From: Candidatus Magasanikbacteria bacterium RIFOXYD2_FULL_41_14
GTDB lineage: Bacteria > Patescibacteriota > Patescibacteriia > Magasanikbacterales > GWA2-37-8
NCBI GenBank assembly: GCA_001784475.1
Contig: MFRE01000022.1
Span: 1-44,233, forward strand
Reading direction: 5' to 3'
Length of the DNA: 44,233 bases
A program made the translations under genes and the position numbers. How positions within the stretch are numbered: the first letter of the stretch is position 1; every line of letters begins with the position of its first letter. The notes beneath the pieces were generated by a model, which was given only the letters and a program-made list of their open reading frames with translations, ran no database searches and was not told the origin of the DNA. Of this stretch, positions 1 to 8,823 are shown piece after piece.

Positions 1-55
1 AGTTATTTGTTAGAGTTTCCGAGACCGAGAAATTACTCTCGGGTGGAGGTTTGTC

Positions 56-502
56 ATGATTCTCGTTGACTTTGGGGGAGTGCAGTTCAATGTGGATGGG
101 ATGTCCAAGAAGGAGCGGTGCGACCTGGAGCGCGCCAATCTGCTGATGACTGAGATTGCGGTTCTGAAAAATGACTGGTGGACCACCGGAGTCCTCGTCT
201 TCTTGGTCGGGCTGTTTGTTAGCGCCGTCATTGGCGTGCCCACGCAGTCCTTCTTCTGGGTTGGGACTTTGGCCGTCGTCGCGCTCCTCGCTGGTATGGT
301 TATCGCGGTTGAGTTGCATCACCACAACGGCCTTACCATTACTCGCAATGTCTCCGTTCTGGAGGCGTTCCTCTTGCAGAAGAAGGGCGAGCCGTGCGCC
401 ACGCTCATCCGCGAACGGATCATTCGTTCCACGGTCCTCGCCAAGGCGCTGGAAAGGGCGGTGGCACACGCCGATGTCGCCACCGTCACCAACCTGGGCT
501 GA
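56..502 (+). CDS. hypothetical membrane protein (148 aa)
   Basis: ORF with GGAGG upstream (gggtggaggtttgtcatg) and two hydrophobic segments; no family recognised. Confidence 0.6.
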   Translation: MILVDFGGVQFNVDGMSKKERCDLERANLLMTEIAVLKNDWWTTGVLVFLVGLFVSAVIGVPTQSFFWVGTLAVVALLAGMVIAVELHHHNGLTITRNVSVLEAFLLQKKGEPCATLIRERIIRSTVLAKALERAVAHADVATVTNLG

Positions 503-631
503 ACTTCCCACCTGCCCAAAACCCCGAAAAGGTACGGGCGGACTTACAGAACATCGCAAGACCACCCCTACCTCGTTAGAATTAAAATAATTTAATTTTG
601 ACGAGGGTGGTTTTGCTTCTATAATAAAAAT

Positions 632-660
632 ATTCGCTGTGAGGCGAATATTTTTTGTTG
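632..660 (+). terminator. rho-independent terminator-like hairpin
   Basis: aaatattcgc-tgtga-ggcgaatatttttt: inverted repeat plus T-run. Confidence 0.6.
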
Positions 661-724
661 GGTGAGCGAGACCCCACCCTACCCTCCCCTTTTTATAAAG
701 GGAGGGGGTGCGAGAGAAATTATC

Positions 725-3046
725 TTATTGCGTCGATGGTTCTTCTCCAGTATCTGATTTTTTTTCAGTGTCATCATTTAACACCACTCCACCCGCATCC
801 ATTGTCATTTCATCTGGTTCCATTTCTTCTTCTGGCGGTGGCATGTGTTCACCTCCCATATGTTCGGTAAATATTTCACGTGGTTTGGCACCATCGGCCG
901 GGCCAACGATACCGGCATTTTCTAATTCATCTAGCATTCTGGCGGCGCGGGCATAGCCCACTTTTAAGCGACGTTGCAATAATGAGGCCGAGGCCTTACC
1001 ACTTTCAATTACTAATTTTTTTGCTTCATCAAACAAGGCGTCTTGATCATCTGTGCCACCGGTAAACATGTTTAATGTTCCACTTTCGGCTTTGGCAGTG
1101 ATTGCATCGTCATAACTTGGTGGTTCGTCGCCTTTTAAGTGTTCTACTACGTGGTTAATTTCTTCTTCGGAAATAAAGGCGCCCTGTACGCGTTTTGGTT
1201 TGGACATATCGGCGGTTAACAGTAACATATCACCTCGGCCTAATAATTTTTCTGCTCCGGGGCAATCTAAAATCGTGCGTGAGTCAATAATGGAAGCCAC
1301 GGAAAACGCGATGCGCCCTGGGATATTGGCTTTCATCAAACCAGTAATAACTTCCACACTCGGGCGTTGAGTCGCGACAATCAAATGAATACCGACCGCG
1401 CGCGCCATTTGGGCAATGCGGATAATTCCGGCTTCTACCTCCGCGCCAGCTTGCGACATTAAGTCTGCTAATTCGTCGATTACAAACACTATATATGGAA
1501 GAGGTTCAGAAGATGATTTATTATATGTAGCAATATCGCGTTTGCCAGCTTTGGCCAACACATCGAAGCGGCGTTCCATTTCGCCAATCGTCCATTTTAA
1601 AGCGTTCACGCATTTGGCCGGAGTCGTAATTGGGGGAGTTAATAAATGCGGAATGCCATCGTACAAAGTTAATTCTACGCGTTTCGGGTCAACCATGATA
1701 AAGCGCAAGGTTTCGGCGGTATTTTGATAAAGTAAACTGGTAATAATGGCATTGATACAAACAGTTTTGCCAGATCCGGTGGCACCCGCGACGAGCAAGT
1801 GTGGCATTTTTAATAAATCGGTCCACCAAACTTTACCGGCGACATCTTTGCCCAAAGCCACCATCATATTGTGCGGACGTTTGGTAAATTCTTCTGATTC
1901 TAAAAGTTCACGCAAAGTGACCATTGCCACTTTTTGGTTGGGCACTTCCACGCCCACCAGTGATTTGCCGGGAATGGGGGCCTCAATACGAATGGGGTGG
2001 GCCGCCAGAGCCAGAGCTAAGTCGTTGGACAAAGTAGTAATGCGCGTTAATTTTACACCGGCCGCCGGCTTGAAAGAAAATTGAGTAACGGTCGGACCAA
2101 CGCGCACTTCGCCCATTTCTACTTCAATGCCAAAATTTTTCAAAGTACTTTTAATGGTTTCGGCATTGCCTTTGATGTCTCCAGCCGATGGTTTGGATTT
2201 GGAAGTGAACAATAAATCTAAACTGGGTAAATTACGAATAATCGGTCGAGGCACGCCGACAGACTCCTCTTCCGGTTCTGGCGTTTCCGATTCTGTCCGT
2301 GCGTCTTCTTTGTTTTTTTCATCATCAGCGGAAGGGGCGATTGATTTTTGTTTAAAAACGCGCACTTCGTCGGACTCTTCATCTTCTAAATTTTCGGTTT
2401 CAGTCAGATGCGATTGGTAATCACCTTTAATCGCGAATTTTACGGGCTCATTTTTTTTGAAAGTATGAAAAAAGACGATAGTCTCACGCCCCAGCCAGCC
2501 CAATGTTAAAAATAATTTTTTGTGCATTTCTACGAGTTGGGCTAAAGTAGTATTAAATAAAAATATTAGCGATACCAGCAATAGGCCAGATAAAATTAAT
2601 ATTCCACCCCAATAACCAACATAGGATGCCATCACCCAAGCGAGCGTCAAACCTACCATACCACCGCCATAACCTTGCTCGGCGACAGTCGCCATATCAG
2701 CGAGTGGTTTTTGTAAATGAACCAAGCCGTTAAAACTCAAGAAAAATAAAACTGTGCCAATGGTGTGGGTGTGGCGATAATTGTATTCAATGTCTTTTAC
2801 CAACAGGATAGCGGCAGTAATTAATACTAACGGCACCACATAGCGAACTTGGCCAAACAAAAGTGCTAAAAATGAGTCAATAAACTGACCGGCAACGCCG
2901 GCCATTTGGAAAAAGCTTAAAACCGAAACACCGGCCAAAATAAACAACAAAACCGCCATAATCCCGTTGTTTAGCTCGGGATTAAAGTTAAAGCGGGGCG
3001 GAGCCGGTCGGCGCTGGTAATGGATCATGCGACGTTTACGAGGCAC
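725..3046 (-). CDS. ftsK: FtsK/SpoIIIE-family DNA translocase
   Basis: 773 aa; N-terminal TM segments, Walker A GATGSGKT, RIAQMARAVGIHLIVATQRPSVEVITGLMKANIPGRIAF, C-terminal winged-helix gamma domain. Confidence 0.95.
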   Translation of the reverse strand: MPRKRRMIHYQRRPAPPRFNFNPELNNGIMAVLLFILAGVSVLSFFQMAGVAGQFIDSFLALLFGQVRYVVPLVLITAAILLVKDIEYNYRHTHTIGTVLFFLSFNGLVHLQKPLADMATVAEQGYGGGMVGLTLAWVMASYVGYWGGILILSGLLLVSLIFLFNTTLAQLVEMHKKLFLTLGWLGRETIVFFHTFKKNEPVKFAIKGDYQSHLTETENLEDEESDEVRVFKQKSIAPSADDEKNKEDARTESETPEPEEESVGVPRPIIRNLPSLDLLFTSKSKPSAGDIKGNAETIKSTLKNFGIEVEMGEVRVGPTVTQFSFKPAAGVKLTRITTLSNDLALALAAHPIRIEAPIPGKSLVGVEVPNQKVAMVTLRELLESEEFTKRPHNMMVALGKDVAGKVWWTDLLKMPHLLVAGATGSGKTVCINAIITSLLYQNTAETLRFIMVDPKRVELTLYDGIPHLLTPPITTPAKCVNALKWTIGEMERRFDVLAKAGKRDIATYNKSSSEPLPYIVFVIDELADLMSQAGAEVEAGIIRIAQMARAVGIHLIVATQRPSVEVITGLMKANIPGRIAFSVASIIDSRTILDCPGAEKLLGRGDMLLLTADMSKPKRVQGAFISEEEINHVVEHLKGDEPPSYDDAITAKAESGTLNMFTGGTDDQDALFDEAKKLVIESGKASASLLQRRLKVGYARAARMLDELENAGIVGPADGAKPREIFTEHMGGEHMPPPEEEMEPDEMTMDAGGVVLNDDTEKKSDTGEEPSTQ

Positions 3047-3286
3047 AAGAAAAATTTATGTCAAAATTCATGACTCAAATAGCACGACTCATCTTTGTCG
3101 TTTCGCGTTGTGTCATGGTATTTGTATTGTGAATTATGATTATCATTATTATACCACATTTTTAATTTTGGGGCATTGTGCATAACTATTGCGCTCGTAT
3201 TAAAATCATTTTTTTGGTATAATATAAATGTATCTCTTAAAAGAGATATTAAAAGAGCTATTTTAATATTTTTTTGACTTAAAAAT

Positions 3287-3463
3287 ATGACTAGGAGAAA
3301 GCTGGAAGAAAAAAATATTCGGAAACTGGGTCGGCGCGGTAATAGTTATATAATGAGTGTGCCGATAGAAATCGTGCGTGAATTAGGGTGGAGAGAAAAG
3401 CAAAAAATTCAAGTCAAACGTATTCATGGCGGTTTTACAGTGCGGGATTGGAAAAATAATTAA
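3287..3463 (+). CDS. small AbrB/MazE-like (SpoVT-AbrB fold) protein, 58 aa
   Basis: Read by eye (below ORF-track cutoff): MTRRKLEEKNIRKLGRRGNSYIMSVPIEIVRELGWREKQKIQVKRIHGGFTVRDWKNN*; GNSYIMSVPIEIVRELGW resembles the AbrB core. Confidence 0.6.
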   Translation: MTRRKLEEKNIRKLGRRGNSYIMSVPIEIVRELGWREKQKIQVKRIHGGFTVRDWKNN

Positions 3464-3467
3464 GTTT

Positions 3468-5273
3468 ATGTTTGGTAAGAAGCTGACATCAGGTTTTACA
3501 TTGGTGGAAGCGGTCGTGGCCGCCGCCATATTTTTGTTATTTGCGGTTGGAGTTTATGGCGGGTTGACTATGGTATTTAAAATTGTTTATCAGTCGCGTA
3601 TTAAAATTTTGGAAACAGCGATTTTGTCGCAAGAATTAGAAATTGCCCGCAATCTTCCCTATGACCAGGTGGGGATTATTAATGGTTCGCCGATTGGTTT
3701 GCTTCCGCACACAAAAGTTGTAACTCTTAATAACGTAAATTTTAGTTTAGTAACAACAGTGCGTAATATTGACGATCCATTTGATGGCACTATTGGCGGC
3801 TCGCCCAACGATACTTCGCCGGCCGATTATAAATTAGTGGAGATGTCGGCAATTTGTATTGGGTGTAATCAGCAGAAATTAATTAAGTTGAGTACGATTG
3901 TTTCGCCCAGACAATTAGAAGGCGCGAGCACAAATGGCGCGCTGTTTATTCAAGTTTTTGATCAAGAGGGTTTGCCTGTTTCGGGCGCTGATGTTCACGT
4001 TGTTAATACTGATTTAAATCCTAATTTAATTATTGATGATACTACCGACAGTAGCGGTTATTTGCGTATAGTTGATACGCCGACCGGTACACTTGCTTAC
4101 AATATCACGGTTTCTAAATCTGGTTATTCTTCTGATTACACTATCGTGGCCTCGGAATCAAACCCCAGTCCGGTCAAACCACCTTCTAATGTAGTTGCTC
4201 AAAATGTGACTGATATTGCTTTTTCAATTGATGAATTGGGTAGTATAAATTTTCATTCAGTTAGTACAATGTGCGCGGCAATCCCGAATGTCGGATTTAA
4301 TATTAAAGGTGCTAAGATGCTGGGGGTTGATCCGGATGTTTATAAATATGATCAAAATTTTACCACGGATGAATCGGGTGATAAAACTTTGAGTAATATA
4401 GAATTTGATAATTATCATCTGACGCCAACTGCCCTGACTTATGACATCGCGGGAACAATTCCGGCTTTTCCATTAAATTTTATCGCGGGCGCCAGTCAAG
4501 AGGTGACCGCTGTTCTCAAACCGCACACGGCCAATTCGTTATTGGTTAAAGTTTTTGATGCCGGCACGGGTTTACCATTATCGGACGCGACTGTGCATGT
4601 GACGGGGTCTAGTTATGACACCACAATTTTAACCGGTGTTGGTTATTTGAGACAGACCGATTGGACGGGCACAACTGGGCAAGTTATGTATATTGATGAA
4701 AGCCGATATTTTGCTAATAGTGGTACGATTAATGGGTCGGGTGCGACGGCTGGTAATGTTAAATTAAAAAAGGCCTCCATCAGTCCGCTCACTTATATTT
4801 CCAGCGGCAATTTGGAGTCATCCACTTTTGATTTTGGTTCTGCGGTTACTTTTCGCAATCTAGTTATTGATCCGCTGACGCAAGTGGCACAGACCGGGGC
4901 AGATTCTTTAAAATTTCAATTGGCAACTTCTAATTCTTCCACGCCGGTGAGTTGGAATTTTGTTGGGCCAGATGGCACTGCCTCAACATATTTTACCGCC
5001 TCAAATAATGTTGTCCCAGCCAGTTTAAGTGATAATCGTTATTTGCGGTACAAGGCCTATTTAAGCACGAATAATAATCGCTATACTCCGATATTGTCGG
5101 AAATTGCCGTCACTTATACGGTGACTTGCGCTCCGCCTGGTCAAGCATTTTTTAGTGGTTTAGCTGCCGCGAGTTATACTGTGGATGTCTCACGCAGTGG
5201 TTACGCGGCCAGTTCCGGTTCAATTTCTGTTTCTGGTAATTTGGATACATTTGTGAATTTGTCGCCTTTATGA
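3468..5273 (+). CDS. type IV prepilin-like protein with repeated carboxypeptidase-regulatory-like (Ig-like) domains
   Basis: N-terminus MFGKKLTSGFTLVEAVVAAAIF = class III prepilin motif; internal start preferred over 3426; repeats of SGADVHVVN...LPLSDATVHV type. Confidence 0.8.
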   Translation: MFGKKLTSGFTLVEAVVAAAIFLLFAVGVYGGLTMVFKIVYQSRIKILETAILSQELEIARNLPYDQVGIINGSPIGLLPHTKVVTLNNVNFSLVTTVRNIDDPFDGTIGGSPNDTSPADYKLVEMSAICIGCNQQKLIKLSTIVSPRQLEGASTNGALFIQVFDQEGLPVSGADVHVVNTDLNPNLIIDDTTDSSGYLRIVDTPTGTLAYNITVSKSGYSSDYTIVASESNPSPVKPPSNVVAQNVTDIAFSIDELGSINFHSVSTMCAAIPNVGFNIKGAKMLGVDPDVYKYDQNFTTDESGDKTLSNIEFDNYHLTPTALTYDIAGTIPAFPLNFIAGASQEVTAVLKPHTANSLLVKVFDAGTGLPLSDATVHVTGSSYDTTILTGVGYLRQTDWTGTTGQVMYIDESRYFANSGTINGSGATAGNVKLKKASISPLTYISSGNLESSTFDFGSAVTFRNLVIDPLTQVAQTGADSLKFQLATSNSSTPVSWNFVGPDGTASTYFTASNNVVPASLSDNRYLRYKAYLSTNNNRYTPILSEIAVTYTVTCAPPGQAFFSGLAAASYTVDVSRSGYAASSGSISVSGNLDTFVNLSPL

Positions 5274-5881
5274 AAATGACTAGTGATGTTCGCGGGATTT
5301 CTATTTTAGAAGTGTTAGTCGCCATTGCGATATTTTTAATGGTGTCGGCGGGAACGATGGAAATTTTTATGTGGGGGTTTCGGGGGCGCGATATCGTATG
5401 GGAACAATTGTCTACACAAAACGAAGGAAGGAAAATTGTTCAAGATTTTGTTAATCAATTAAGGCGCGCGGGACAGTCAGCGGTTGGTGGCTATGCGATT
5501 GAATCAGCTGACAATCAACAAATTGTTTTTTATTCAAATATAGATATGGAAGCGTGGCGCGAACGGCTAAGGTATTTTTTGGTGGGGACGACTTTGAAAG
5601 TTGGTATAACGCGCGCGACGGGTACGCCAGTTTCTTACAATTTAGAGGATGAAGTTGTTACTGAAATTGTGCATGATGTGGCTAATACTACCACGCCGTT
5701 GTTTTATTACTATGATGAGAATTATACGGGCGTAACTAATACAACGATGTCCGCGCCGATAGATACTACCGAAGTGCGATTGGTCGGTATAAAATTATTA
5801 TTAGAAGAAAAGCCGAATGTGGCGCCGGCGCCGTTTGCGATTGAGACCAAAGTTTCCATACGAAACCTTAAAACTAATTAA
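5270..5881 (+). CDS. PilW-like type IV minor pseudopilin
   Basis: RGISILEVLVAIAIFLMVSAGTMEIF prepilin N-terminus; ATGA overlap with previous gene. Confidence 0.75.
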   Translation: MKMTSDVRGISILEVLVAIAIFLMVSAGTMEIFMWGFRGRDIVWEQLSTQNEGRKIVQDFVNQLRRAGQSAVGGYAIESADNQQIVFYSNIDMEAWRERLRYFLVGTTLKVGITRATGTPVSYNLEDEVVTEIVHDVANTTTPLFYYYDENYTGVTNTTMSAPIDTTEVRLVGIKLLLEEKPNVAPAPFAIETKVSIRNLKTN

Positions 5882-5989
5882 AAATGTAAAAATCAAAATG
5901 GAAAATTATTGTGTTCGCTTCGCTCACGGATTTTAAAAATTTTAAATTTTACATTGTCATTTTTCATTTTGATATTTGATTTTTACATT
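5881..5989. mobile_element. short derivative (copy A) of the S23/IVS-type palindromic-ended element
   Basis: aaaatgtaaaaatcaaaatggaaaat ... acattgtcatttttcattttgatatttgatttttacatt; ends inverted; central gtgttcgcttcgctcac shared with the 23S copy. Confidence 0.75.
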
Positions 5990-6004
5990 AGGCGCAAGCA
6001 AAGT

Positions 6005-7384
6005 ATGAAATGTTTGTACAAACAATTGAAATCAGATAACAGAGGCACAGCATTACTCTTTGCCCTTATCTTCGGTTCTATTGCTTTTACTTTAATTGTA
6101 GTCGGCGTGACTGGTTATGCTATTTTAGAAAATCGTGCTTCTGTGCACAAACATAATCGCGAAATGGCTTTTCAAATTTCTGAAGCTGGTGTTAATTATT
6201 ATCGTTGGCATTTAGCTCATAATAAAACTGATTATCAAGATGGTACTGGTGTGGCCGGACCATATGTCCATGATTACAAAGATAAAGATGGTTTGACAAT
6301 TGGCCATTATTCATTAAATATTATTCCGCCAGTAAGCGGTTCTACGGTCGTGACAATTGAGTCAACTGGTTGGTTGGATATTCAGCCTGATAGTAAACGC
6401 ACGTTAAAAGTGCGGATTGGTTTTCCGGCTTTGACTGATTACGCGTATTTAACAAATGTTGATATTTGGATGGGGGATATGGAGCAGGTGCATGGGAAAA
6501 TGCACGCCAATGGCGGGGTAAGATTTGACGGGACAACAGACGCGGCGATAACCTCGGCGGTCCCTACATATATATGTAAGGAATATCATGGTTGTGGCAA
6601 TCAAGAGAAACCAGGAATTTGGGGTGATGGCACTCCCGAAGATTTATGGCAATTTCCAGAGCCAGCACAAGATTTTTCGCGCGTAACCGCCAGTTTAGCG
6701 GAAATTAAACGCGAGGCAGAAAGTGGGGGGGTATATTTACATTCGTCTGGCAAACAAGGGTATCGGATAGAATTTCGCAGTGACGGTAAAATAAATGTTT
6801 ATAAAGTTAATTCTACCGAACCGAATTTTGGTCAAGATTTTTGGGGCAATGGACACGTCCAAATGGGTTGGTTTTCGGTTGATATCGCCGGTACTGACGA
6901 GGCAGTCGTTTATGATATGCCGGCGAATGGCTATATATATGTAGAAGATACTGTGTGGGTTGATGGTGTCGTCAATGGTCGGGCAAGTTTAGGGACGTCT
7001 GATGGCAAGTCAATTATTATCAATGGCAATCTAGTGTATTTAGCCAAAGATGGTTACAATACGTTGGGATTGATTTCGCAAAAAGATATTTTATTACCGT
7101 ATCACTGTACAAATTATTTAGAAATAGACGCGGCAATGTTGGCTCAAACCGGTGCGATTAAAAGATATTTTTATATGGGCAACAAATGTGAAAGTATTAC
7201 TGTGTATGGTTCAATTATCAGTGCCGATGTTTGGACTTTTGCGTGGGTGTCTGGTGGCGGGTCAATAGTGTCTGGCTATAAAAATACCAATACTACTTAT
7301 GACTCAAATTTATCGTATAATCCACCGCCGGGTTTTCCAGTTGGTTCGGAATATAATTTGGTGAGTTGGGAAGAGGTGAAATAA
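6005..7384 (+). CDS. PilX-like pilus-assembly/pseudopilin-associated protein
   Basis: MKCLYKQLKSDNRGTALLFALIFGSIAFTLIVVGVTGYAILENRASVHKHNREMAFQISEAGVNYYRWHL; ORF upstream of 6005 is inside copy A. Confidence 0.65.
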   Translation: MKCLYKQLKSDNRGTALLFALIFGSIAFTLIVVGVTGYAILENRASVHKHNREMAFQISEAGVNYYRWHLAHNKTDYQDGTGVAGPYVHDYKDKDGLTIGHYSLNIIPPVSGSTVVTIESTGWLDIQPDSKRTLKVRIGFPALTDYAYLTNVDIWMGDMEQVHGKMHANGGVRFDGTTDAAITSAVPTYICKEYHGCGNQEKPGIWGDGTPEDLWQFPEPAQDFSRVTASLAEIKREAESGGVYLHSSGKQGYRIEFRSDGKINVYKVNSTEPNFGQDFWGNGHVQMGWFSVDIAGTDEAVVYDMPANGYIYVEDTVWVDGVVNGRASLGTSDGKSIIINGNLVYLAKDGYNTLGLISQKDILLPYHCTNYLEIDAAMLAQTGAIKRYFYMGNKCESITVYGSIISADVWTFAWVSGGGSIVSGYKNTNTTYDSNLSYNPPPGFPVGSEYNLVSWEEVK

Positions 7385-7822
7385 ATGTAAAATGTAAATA
7401 TCAAAATGGAAAATGACAGAGCAAAATTTAAAATTGAGTTTAAACAAAGATTATATAATTGGGTATTAAAGCTAATTAAATATATTAATTCACTACCTAG
7501 AACGCCAGTAAATGATGTGATGGGGAAACAGCTTTTACGAAGTGGCACGAGTATATTAGCTAATTATGTTGAAGCAAATTCTGCTAGTTCAAAAAAAGAT
7601 TTTATCAATTTTTTTACTCATGCTCTTAAATCGGCGAATGAATCAAAAGTGTGGATTGCTTTATTGCGTGATACTTGTAAAACTACCACAAAAGAGATAC
7701 AATGGTTATTAAGTGAGCTAATAGAAATTGCCAATGTTTTGGCATCTAGTATTCTAACGTTAAAAGGCAAAAAATAATTTTGTATTTTACATTGTCATTT
7801 TCCATTTTGATTTTTACATTTT
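7383..7822 (+). mobile_element. S23/IVS-type element with ORF (copy B)
   Basis: Terminal inverted repeats aaatgtaaatatcaaaatggaaaatgaca / tgtcattttccattttgatttttacatt surround ORF 7406-7777. Confidence 0.75.
7406..7777 (+). CDS. four-helix-bundle protein (23S rRNA intervening-sequence protein / S23 family)
   Basis: LRSGTSILANYVEANSASSKKDFINFFTHALKSANESKVWIALLRD resembles the IVS four-helix-bundle family. Confidence 0.85.
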   Translation: MENDRAKFKIEFKQRLYNWVLKLIKYINSLPRTPVNDVMGKQLLRSGTSILANYVEANSASSKKDFINFFTHALKSANESKVWIALLRDTCKTTTKEIQWLLSELIEIANVLASSILTLKGKK

Positions 7823-7830
7823 AATTTTGT

Positions 7831-8700
7831 ATGTCTCAAACAATAAGAAAACTCGTCATTCCAGTAGCTGGTTTAGGAACAAGATTCCTACCTGCCACCA
7901 AAGCCCAGCCCAAAGAAATGTTGCCAATTGTGGATAAGCCGATTATTCAATATGTGGTTGAAGATGCGGTGCGTTCGGGTATCACTGATATTATTTTGGT
8001 TACTGGTCCGAGTAAGCGCGCGGTAGAGGATCATTTTAGTCCAAATTACGAATTAATAAATTGGTTAAAAAAACAAGGTAAGCACGAAGCCGCGGAGGAG
8101 CTAAAAAAAATAACCGACTTAGCGAACTTTGTTTTTATTCGTCAAAAAGGTCCGTATGGCAATGGTACGCCAGTACTATGCGCGAAAAATTTAGTTGGCG
8201 ATGAACCGTTCGCGGTAATGTGGGGCGATGAATTTTTTTATTGCCCGAAAAAACCGCATTTGAAACAATTGATGGATGTTTATGAAAAATATGGCGACCC
8301 GGTGATTACCGCGCAAAAAACCGATGATGAAGGTACAAAAAAATACGGTATTATTGATGGTATTCAGGTAGAAAAAGGTGTTTATCAAGTTAAAAAAATA
8401 ATTGAAAAACCTGGGCCGGAAAAAGCGCCATCGCGTTTGGGGATGTTTGGCGCGTTTATTTTAACACCGGATGTTTTTACCGCTTTAGAAAATACAAAGT
8501 TAGGTAAAGGTGGAGAATTATGGTTGGCCGATGCGAATGCGAAAGTGTTAAAAAAACGCCCATATTATGCCTACGAAGTAGAGGGTAAATATTATGATAC
8601 CGGTTCCAAGCTTGGCTATGTTATGGCCAATGTTGATTTTGCTTTGCGTAATCCGGCTTTGTCTAAAGATTTTAGGAAATATTTGAAAAGTGTGGTATAA
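7831..8700 (+). CDS. galU: UTP--glucose-1-phosphate uridylyltransferase
   Basis: RKLVIPVAGLGTRFLPATKAQPKEMLPIVDKPIIQYVVEDAVRSGI. Confidence 0.95.
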   Translation: MSQTIRKLVIPVAGLGTRFLPATKAQPKEMLPIVDKPIIQYVVEDAVRSGITDIILVTGPSKRAVEDHFSPNYELINWLKKQGKHEAAEELKKITDLANFVFIRQKGPYGNGTPVLCAKNLVGDEPFAVMWGDEFFYCPKKPHLKQLMDVYEKYGDPVITAQKTDDEGTKKYGIIDGIQVEKGVYQVKKIIEKPGPEKAPSRLGMFGAFILTPDVFTALENTKLGKGGELWLADANAKVLKKRPYYAYEVEGKYYDTGSKLGYVMANVDFALRNPALSKDFRKYLKSVV

Positions 8701-8710
8701 TATATTAAAT

Positions 8711-8813
8711 TTAAAAAATCAAAAATCAAAATGGAAAATGACAGATTAAAATTTAAAAATGGCCAATAATTTTTATTTTACATTGTCATTTTCCATTTTG
8801 ATATTTACATTTT
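8711..8813 (+). mobile_element. short derivative (copy C) of the S23/IVS-type element
   Basis: Same ends; retains truncated ORF start ATGGAAAATGACAGATTAAAATTTAAAAATGGCCAATAA (MENDRLKFKNGQ*) matching MENDRAKFKIEF of copy B. Confidence 0.8.
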
Positions 8814-8823
8814 GATATAATCT

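Noticed and set aside
171-590. 139-aa ORF overlapping the first CDS in another frame
   Set aside because: Low-complexity Ser/Arg-rich translation typical of an out-of-frame shadow ORF
2127-2420. Plus-strand ORFs inside ftsK (e.g. 1416, 1746, 2127)
   Set aside because: Shadow ORFs antisense to a strongly supported CDS
5909-6004. N-terminal 32 codons of ORF 5909-7384
   Set aside because: This stretch lies within repeat copy A; the internal ATG at 6005 begins a coherent membrane-anchored protein
7383-7822. Avd-like accessory protein of a diversity-generating retroelement
   Set aside because: Four-helix-bundle proteins overlap in fold, but no reverse transcriptase or template/variable repeat is present; the 23S IVS family fits better
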